Source: an uncultured Clostridia bacterium
GTDB lineage: Bacteria; Bacillota; Clostridia; Oscillospirales; Acutalibacteraceae
DNA length: 6,277 bases
Assembly (NCBI GenBank): GCA_946628455.1
Contig: CAMOWP010000104.1
Location: forward strand, 1-6,277
Reading direction: 5' to 3'
The notes beneath the pieces were generated by a model, which had not been told where the DNA came from, ran no database searches, and saw only the letters and a program-made list of their open reading frames with translations. Both the position numbers and the translations under genes were made by a program. Within the stretch, counting starts at the first letter, position 1, and the number at the start of each line of letters is the position of its first letter. Below, in pieces: positions 1 to 4,065 of this stretch.

Positions 1-45
1 AGCCTTCTTAGCACCCATTCTGCGAAGTCTGATTTTAACTGCCAT
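1..45 (-). CDS. rpsP: 30S ribosomal protein S16, N-terminal fragment (partial at window edge)
   Basis: Only the first 15 codons are inside the window. They read MAVKIRLRRMGAKKA, which matches the highly conserved N-terminus of bacterial ribosomal protein S16 (consensus MxVKIRLxRMGxKKxP). S16 is a small-subunit protein that binds 16S rRNA and helps assemble the 30S body. The ATG (43-45) is preceded by a GGAGGT ribosome binding site seven bases upstream, which fixes the start. The gene follows ffh by 68 bases on the same strand. The ffh-rpsP order is standard in Firmicutes, usually continuing to a KH-domain protein, rimM and trmD, which would lie beyond the left edge. No terminator separates it from ffh, so co-transcription is likely, possibly with an extra internal promoter. 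Identification rests on 15 residues plus context, but the motif is distinctive. Confidence 0.93.
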   Translation of the reverse strand, partial: MAVKIRLRRMGAKKA

Positions 46-52
46 TTTAGTT

Positions 53-58
53 ACCTCC
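53..58 (-). promoter_or_regulatory. Ribosome binding site of rpsP
   Basis: On the minus strand this reads GGAGGT, a near-perfect anti-Shine-Dalgarno match. Seven bases separate it from the ATG of rpsP. The strong site agrees with high translation of a ribosomal protein. Confidence 0.9.
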
Positions 59-97
59 AAAATATGTTAATGAATTTATTTTACGCATATCAAAACG

Positions 98-103
98 ATT
101 ATA
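98..103 (-). promoter_or_regulatory. Possible -10 box of an internal promoter for rpsP
   Basis: A perfect TATAAT lies on the minus strand in the gap between ffh and rpsP. The best upstream partner is TTGGCT at a short spacing of about 15 bases, inside the end of ffh, so the -35 element is weak. A secondary promoter letting rpsP be expressed independently of ffh is plausible, but the hexamer could occur by chance in this AT-rich gap. Confidence 0.3.
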
Positions 104-113
104 CGTTATTTAC

Positions 114-1508
114 TTAAAAGCCAAACGGATTTGAGCCTTTGACATTGCCCATCATTTTTTCTGCCATCTGCGGATTCTGAGCCATCATTCTGCGCATTTT
201 CTTGCTCATCTTGGGACCCTTGTTTCCGCCGATTTGCTTAACCATTTTCTGCATCTGCTTGAACTGGGCGAGGAGCCTGTTAACGTCCTCAACCTTCATT
301 CCGCAGCCTGCTGCAATTCTTCTTTTTCTTGACGGATTGATGATTTCGGGCTTTGCTCTTTCCTCTTTAGTCATTGAGTAAATGATAGCCCTGAAACGGT
401 CAAACGCTTTTTCGTCAATATCCTCATCCTTAATCTGCTTGCCGATACCCGGGATAAGCTTGATTGTATCCTTAAGCGAGCCCATTCTCTCAATCTGCTC
501 AAACTGGTCAAGAAGGTCGTTCAAATCAAATTTATTCTTAGCAAGCTTTGCTTCAAGCTCAGCCGCCTTCTTTTCATCAAGCGCAAGCTCCGCCTTTTCG
601 ATAAAGGAGAGCACGTCGCCCATACCTAAGATACGGGAAGCCATACGGCTTGGATGGAAGGTTTCAAGGTTATCAAGCTTTTCGCCCGTACCTACAAACT
701 TGATTGGCTTGCCTGTTACCGCTCTTACGGAGAGCGCCGCGCCGCCTCGCGTGTCGCCGTCAAGCTTTGTTAAGATAACGCCGTCGATACCGAGCGTTTC
801 GTTAAAGCTCTTTGCAACGTTAACTGCGTCCTGACCCGTCATTGCGTCAATTACAAGCAGGATTTCGTGAGGGTGAACGGTTGACCTGATGTTTGTAAGC
901 TCCGTCATAAGAGCTTCGTCGATATGAAGCCTTCCCGCTGTGTCAAGGAAAACGTAATCGTTGCCGTAATCCTTTGCGTACTTAACAGCCTCCTCGGCGA
1001 TTTTAACAGGGTCCTCAGCGCCCATTTCAAAAACGGGAACGCCGACCTGCTCGCCTACCACCTGAAGCTGTTTGATAGCAGCGGGTCTGTAAACGTCGCA
1101 CGCAACGAGGAGAGGCCTGTGCCCCTCTTTTTTGAGCTTGAGCGCGAGCTTTGCGGAATGCGTTGTTTTACCGCTTCCCTGAAGGCCGCACATCATAACG
1201 ATTGTAGGCGGATGGTTTGCAATTGCAAGCCTTGCCTCATTGCCGCCCATAAGCTCTGTGAGCTCTTCGTTAACTATTTTAATAACCATCTGGCCGGGGG
1301 TGAGGCTTTCCATAACGTCCGCACCGATAGCCCTTTCGGTTACCTTTTTAGTAAATTCCTTTGATACCTTGTAGTTTACATCCGCTTCAAGAAGAGCAAG
1401 GCGAACCTCGCGCATTGCCTCCTTAACGTCTGCCTCGGTCAGTTTTCCCTTGGCACGAAGCTTTTTAAATGAATTTTCAAGGCGTTCACTAAGTCCTTCA
1501 AATGCCAA
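114..1508 (-). CDS. ffh: Signal recognition particle protein Ffh (SRP54 GTPase)
   Basis: Ffh binds 4.5S/scRNA to form the bacterial signal recognition particle. It recognises hydrophobic signal sequences on translating ribosomes and hands them to FtsY and SecYEG at the membrane, using GTP. The 464-residue protein has the full family layout. The helical N domain is at about 1-90. The G domain at about 100-300 has P-loop GLQGSGKTT (108-116), DVYRPAAI (138-145), DTAGRL (189-194), TKLDGD (247-252) and VGTGEK (272-277). The methionine-rich M domain is at about 325-455, with RNA-binding motif SRKRRIAAGCG (393-403). That motif has Cys where many homologues have Ser. Length is normal and nothing is broken. 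The start codon is TTG (1506-1508), supported by AGGAGA seven bases upstream and by the usual N-terminal MAFEGLSERL. It lies 26 bases after ylxM and reads toward rpsP. Transcription is probably driven mainly by the consensus promoter in front of ylxM. Confidence 0.98.
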   Translation of the reverse strand: MAFEGLSERLENSFKKLRAKGKLTEADVKEAMREVRLALLEADVNYKVSKEFTKKVTERAIGADVMESLTPGQMVIKIVNEELTELMGGNEARLAIANHPPTIVMMCGLQGSGKTTHSAKLALKLKKEGHRPLLVACDVYRPAAIKQLQVVGEQVGVPVFEMGAEDPVKIAEEAVKYAKDYGNDYVFLDTAGRLHIDEALMTELTNIRSTVHPHEILLVIDAMTGQDAVNVAKSFNETLGIDGVILTKLDGDTRGGAALSVRAVTGKPIKFVGTGEKLDNLETFHPSRMASRILGMGDVLSFIEKAELALDEKKAAELEAKLAKNKFDLNDLLDQFEQIERMGSLKDTIKLIPGIGKQIKDEDIDEKAFDRFRAIIYSMTKEERAKPEIINPSRKRRIAAGCGMKVEDVNRLLAQFKQMQKMVKQIGGNKGPKMSKKMRRMMAQNPQMAEKMMGNVKGSNPFGF

Positions 1509-1514
1509 AATATC

Positions 1515-1520
1515 TCTCCT
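1515..1520 (-). promoter_or_regulatory. Ribosome binding site that fixes the TTG start of ffh
   Basis: AGGAGA on the minus strand ends six bases before the TTG start of ffh (AGGAG core seven bases before). It decides for the TTG, because no in-frame ATG is suitably placed and the encoded N-terminus from the TTG is the conserved one. Confidence 0.85.
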
Positions 1521-1534
1521 AATTAAACGTGAGC

Positions 1535-1900
1535 CTATTCCTCACTGAGAATTTCCGCAAGCGATTTGATTCTTGCAACGTTATCGTTAATCTCTCTTGA
1601 AAGGCTGTGCTCAAGGTTGTAATTAAAAATCTTATCAGCGCACTCGCTGATTTCCTTAAGCCCGTCTCTTACCTCACCGAAGCGCTGAGAGAGATGAAGC
1701 TTGCCTTCCATATCAAAAAGCTGAGCCTCTGCCCTTTTAATTGAATCTCTTACGCCCTGGCGCGTTATACCTTCGTTTTCGGCGATTTCGGATAATGAAA
1801 GGTCTTCGTTATAATAAAGGTCAAGAAAATTGCGCTGCTTTTCGGTAAGCATTTCGCCGTAAAAATCAAGAAGAATTGATATTTCAAGATTCTTAGCCAA
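1535..1900 (-). CDS. ylxM: YlxM family putative helix-turn-helix protein (SRP operon)
   Basis: YlxM proteins are small (about 110-120 residues) and are encoded next to ffh in Firmicutes. They resemble sigma-factor region 4. In streptococci the homologue has been reported to interact with SRP components; elsewhere the role is unsettled. From the chosen start the protein has 121 residues. The N-terminal signature LLDFYGEMLTEKQRNFLDLYY (10-30) is typical. A helix-turn-helix follows at about 35-60 (LSLSEIAENEGITRQGVRDS), then a charged helical tail. I prefer the TTG at 1898-1900, because a strong GGGAGGT site lies six bases upstream and the protein then begins MAKNLEISILLDFYGE, as in homologues. 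Two in-frame ATGs at 1913-1918 would put that binding site inside the coding region and have no good site of their own. The gene ends with TAG 26 bases before ffh, so the two are almost certainly co-transcribed. Confidence 0.93.
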   Translation of the reverse strand: MAKNLEISILLDFYGEMLTEKQRNFLDLYYNEDLSLSEIAENEGITRQGVRDSIKRAEAQLFDMEGKLHLSQRFGEVRDGLKEISECADKIFNYNLEHSLSREINDNVARIKSLAEILSEE

Positions 1901-1906
1901 TATAAA

Positions 1907-1913
1907 ACCTCCC
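1907..1913 (-). promoter_or_regulatory. Ribosome binding site that decides the ylxM start
   Basis: GGGAGGT on the minus strand lies six bases before the TTG codon at 1898-1900. It overlaps the second of two tandem upstream ATG codons, which argues that those ATGs are not the true start. It lies seven bases beyond the end of the large inverted repeat and so would be single-stranded in the mRNA. Confidence 0.85.
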
Positions 1914-1920
1914 ATCATAC

Positions 1921-1964
1921 ATAATCACCGCTGTAAAGTGAAATATCTTTACAGCGGTGATTAT
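1921..1964. repeat. Perfect 18-bp inverted repeat at the ylxM-ffh transcription start
   Basis: The arms 1921-1938 (ATAATCACCGCTGTAAAG) and 1947-1964 (CTTTACAGCGGTGATTAT) are exact reverse complements around the 8-base centre TGAAATAT. On the minus strand the repeat begins inside the -10 box and ends seven bases before the ylxM ribosome binding site. If transcription starts near 1955-1958, the mRNA could form about 12 base pairs of it at its extreme 5' end. No run of T follows on either strand, so it is not a normal intrinsic terminator. It could be an operator for a dimeric repressor, a 5' stabilising hairpin, or both. The repeat itself is certain; the function is inference. Confidence 0.9.
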
Positions 1965-1991
1965 TATACAATATGAAATTCTTTATGTCAA
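1963..1991 (-). promoter_or_regulatory. Consensus sigma-A promoter of the ylxM-ffh unit
   Basis: The minus strand reads TTGACA (1991-1986), a 17-base spacer (1985-1969) and TATAAT (1968-1963). Both hexamers and the spacing match the housekeeping consensus exactly. Transcription should start at about 1955-1958, roughly 55-60 bases before the ylxM TTG. Upstream, 1992-2026 is very rich in A and T tracts and could act as an UP element. A promoter this strong fits an essential SRP gene. The overlap of the -10 box with a perfect inverted repeat suggests that the promoter may be regulated. Confidence 0.88.
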
Positions 1992-2029
1992 GGATAAAAA
2001 GAATAAATTTTATTACAATTTTTTGACAA

Positions 2030-3922
2030 TCAGCTTCCCGCCTCTGTTACGGGAGGCTTTTTGTACTTTGTTCTTGTTCTTCCGCCCTCGAAGCCCTTGC
2101 CGCCGAGAATCTTTTCATTATAAAGCTTACTGCTCTTTTCAAGCTCCTTGTTTACCTTCTGAACGTTATTTTCCTCATAAATTGTTTTTGCGCCTGAGAA
2201 AAGATTCGTTCCGATTCCGAGCCTTTCGCCTTCAATTCTTGCACCGAGAGAGCTTACGATGGTCGGGAACATATCCCAGTTTGCCCACTTTCTGTTATTT
2301 GTAATATCCTTGCCGACCTTTGCAACGGACGGGTCGGGGTTCAAAATAAGATTAAACTGCCTGCGGTCATAATCGGGCGTGAACTTATACTCCTTGAAGA
2401 ATTCCGTGTCCATGCTGATATGATCGCCGATAAGAATAACGGTTGTGTTCTCATAAAACGGCTGTTTCATTATCCATTTAACAAAGCGGTAAACGTCTCT
2501 GTCGCTATTCCAGATTGCGTTTGCATAGTGGCTCTTAAACGGAGTTTTCTTACCGGGAGTTATGTATCCTCCGGGGCGGTGAGTATCCGCGTCCTCCATA
2601 GTAAAGTTAAACGGCTTACCCGTTTTATACATTCTTGTTATTTCGTCCTTAGCAAACTCATAGAGCTTGTCATCTTCAAAGCCCCACCATACCTTGTAAT
2701 CGGGAGAAGGAAGCATATTGTGCTCCTTAACGTAATCGTAATCCATTACCTTCCAGTTGCCGTGGGTCTGATAATAGTAGCCGAGGCCGCCGAACTGCGC
2801 GCTTGCGCCGAACATAACGGTCTGCTCATAGCCCTCCTTTTCAAGGAGCTCACCGAGAGTGTATGCACCTGGGAGGAAATTGCCCTCAGTGCCGTATCCG
2901 TTGTGCATTCCGGGAGCCTTCATGGGAAGGCCGGAGGTCTGATTTACCATTGAGGCAATTGACCACTGTGTTCCCGTTCCCTTTACGGGGCCGCCGAACT
3001 TATTATCGTTATGTGAGAAAACTATTCCGTTTTCTGCAAGCTTAGTGAGCTTGGGCATAAGATTTCTGTTGATATTACCGCCGAGCTCTTTTGACAAGAA
3101 GCTGACCTCAATTGATTCAAGATAAATATGGATAAGATTTCTCTTTTTCTCAGGGAAGGTTATATTTGCCGTTTCGGGATTAACGAAATTTTTATCAATG
3201 ATATCCGACTTTGCAATATAAGCATTATAGACTTGTTCAAGCTTAAACTGCTGGAAGCCGTAAACAACGCCGCCGACAAGGCAGGCAACTGAAAGCACGC
3301 AGCACACCGTTCTTTTCCAGAATTCGCTTAAAATAGTTTTGTTCTTTTTTGTAATAACAATTGAGAAGTGAGAAAAGATAAGCAGCGCGAAGGCAACGGT
3401 TACGAGGAGAGTATTAAAAACAGGGCCCTCGAAGCCGTCTGTATAAACGCTTGATTCCGTTCCCTCAGTAGGAGAGGTCAGGTTGATAATAAGCTGGTCT
3501 CCGGTTACGTCGCCGAAGGCAACCTTTCCCCAGACTGTTCCGAAATAAGCAGCAGAACCTAGGAACACAAGAATAACGGCAATAATCTTAAGCGCCGTTA
3601 CGCCCTTCTTTTTCTTTGACGGCTCAGCCTTTTCAAAAGCATAGCTTCTGTTTACGAAGCTGTAAAGCGTTTCAAGCGCAGCGCTGACAACAAGCGAAAC
3701 AAAAAAGAACTTGATATAATTCCCCGCATTATATCCCTCCGTTGTCAGGAAATGCTCATAGCGCATTATGTATTTCTGCACCGCGATTGAAGCAAGCGGC
3801 ATAGAAAGAAGATTTCTGATAACAGTTAAAATAACGCTCCTGGGCGACCTGTCATCAGAGATGACAATAATCTCGATAGCAGTGACAATACACGCTGCAA
3901 CGAGGCTCAGTAAAACAAACAC
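2030..3922 (-). CDS. LTA synthase/MdoB-like membrane sulfatase-fold phosphoglycerol transferase
   Basis: This 630-residue protein belongs to the alkaline phosphatase/sulfatase superfamily, in the LtaS/MdoB branch. Members move phosphoglycerol or similar groups from lipids onto envelope polymers on the outer face of the membrane. The N-terminal half has about six hydrophobic segments (roughly 2-21, 28-48, 68-90, 109-131, 169-191, 204-223). The extracellular catalytic domain spans about 260-590. It shows HIYLESIE (265-272, metal-binding Glu269), GTGTQWSIASM (315-325, probable nucleophile Thr318 or Thr316), WGFEDDKLYEFA (413-424), DADTHRPGGY (444-453) and the metal site GDH (499-501). Length and motif order fit the family. 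The exact polymer substrate cannot be told; the motifs look closer to MdoB than to Staphylococcus LtaS. The start is GTG (3920-3922) after a GGGGG site. An in-frame stop at 3926-3928 excludes a longer protein. The tail after about 605 is Gly- and Lys/Arg-rich. Stop codon TGA. No terminator follows, so some read-through into ylxM is possible. Confidence 0.9.
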   Translation of the reverse strand: MFVLLSLVAACIVTAIEIIVISDDRSPRSVILTVIRNLLSMPLASIAVQKYIMRYEHFLTTEGYNAGNYIKFFFVSLVVSAALETLYSFVNRSYAFEKAEPSKKKKGVTALKIIAVILVFLGSAAYFGTVWGKVAFGDVTGDQLIINLTSPTEGTESSVYTDGFEGPVFNTLLVTVAFALLIFSHFSIVITKKNKTILSEFWKRTVCCVLSVACLVGGVVYGFQQFKLEQVYNAYIAKSDIIDKNFVNPETANITFPEKKRNLIHIYLESIEVSFLSKELGGNINRNLMPKLTKLAENGIVFSHNDNKFGGPVKGTGTQWSIASMVNQTSGLPMKAPGMHNGYGTEGNFLPGAYTLGELLEKEGYEQTVMFGASAQFGGLGYYYQTHGNWKVMDYDYVKEHNMLPSPDYKVWWGFEDDKLYEFAKDEITRMYKTGKPFNFTMEDADTHRPGGYITPGKKTPFKSHYANAIWNSDRDVYRFVKWIMKQPFYENTTVILIGDHISMDTEFFKEYKFTPDYDRRQFNLILNPDPSVAKVGKDITNNRKWANWDMFPTIVSSLGARIEGERLGIGTNLFSGAKTIYEENNVQKVNKELEKSSKLYNEKILGGKGFEGGRTRTKYKKPPVTEAGS

Positions 3923-3930
3923 TTTTCATA

Positions 3931-3935
3931 CCCCC
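3931..3935 (-). promoter_or_regulatory. Probable ribosome binding site of the phosphoglycerol transferase-like gene
   Basis: GGGGG on the minus strand lies eight bases before the GTG start. It is less canonical than the other sites in the window. An ATG lies between them (3927-3929) but is in another frame. Confidence 0.5.
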
Positions 3936-3940
3936 AAAAC

Positions 3941-3979
3941 AATATCAGACAGAAGTCCGATAAACTACTATCTGATATT
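3941..3979. repeat. 9-bp inverted repeat in the 5' region of the membrane enzyme gene
   Basis: AATATCAGA (3941-3949) and TCTGATATT (3971-3979) are exact reverse complements separated by 21 bases. The upstream arm overlaps a possible -10 box. The wide spacing could suit an operator pair or a loose 5' UTR stem-loop. No T-run follows, so it is not a terminator. Confidence 0.6.
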
Positions 3980-4004
3980 AGTACATCCAATATACAAATT
4001 ACAA
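3975..4004 (-). promoter_or_regulatory. Weak candidate promoter for the membrane enzyme gene
   Basis: The minus strand has TTGTAA (4004-3999), an 18-base spacer and TAATAT (3980-3975). Each hexamer matches the consensus at four of six positions. It would start transcription near 3968, about 45 bases before the GTG. The surrounding region is so AT-rich that other choices are possible. Confidence 0.3.
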
Positions 4005-4013
4005 CATATAATC

Positions 4014-4042
4014 CTAAAATTTACTAAAAGTTAACTTTTAGT
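4014..4042. repeat. Perfect 20-bp palindrome with an extra half-site, candidate operator
   Basis: Positions 4023-4042 form an uninterrupted 20-bp palindrome with half ACTAAAAGTT. A further CTAAAA lies at 4014-4019, exactly 10 bases (one helical turn) from the CTAAAA at 4024-4029. The inverted copy TTTTAG is at 4036-4041. The site lies between the mutS2 stop and the membrane enzyme gene, just upstream of the candidate promoter. This suggests binding of a dimeric regulator. As an RNA hairpin it is AT-rich and lacks a following U-run, so a mutS2 terminator is unlikely. Confidence 0.75.
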
Positions 4043-4065
4043 TATACATTTCAAATCAACCGTAA

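Noticed and set aside
46..113. Small imperfect symmetry (AACG/CGTT) around the TATAAT between ffh and rpsP as an attenuator
   Set aside because: Arms of four bases in an AT-rich spacer are too short to support a structure or operator.
924..1364. Long plus-strand open frames opposite ffh, the membrane enzyme and mutS2
   Set aside because: They mirror strongly conserved minus-strand genes, lack ribosome binding sites and recognisable domains, and are explained by codon bias on the opposite strand.
1901..1918. Tandem ATG codons as the ylxM start
   Set aside because: They would place the GGGAGGT binding site inside the gene, have no good site of their own, and add residues not seen in the family.
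1921..1964. The large inverted repeat as a rho-independent terminator of the membrane enzyme gene
   Set aside because: Neither strand has a T-run after the stem, and it sits at and after the start of a consensus promoter that reads into ylxM.
2037..2062. Stem-loop GCCTC/GAGGC followed by TTTTT on the plus strand, resembling an intrinsic terminator
   Set aside because: It lies inside the 3' coding end of the minus-strand membrane enzyme, no plus-strand gene precedes it, and on the minus strand no T-run follows. The stem is only five pairs with a competing alternative pairing.
3927..3929. ATG as an alternative start for the membrane enzyme
   Set aside because: It is in a different frame, gives no membrane-protein-like sequence, and only the GTG frame encodes the hydrophobic first helix.
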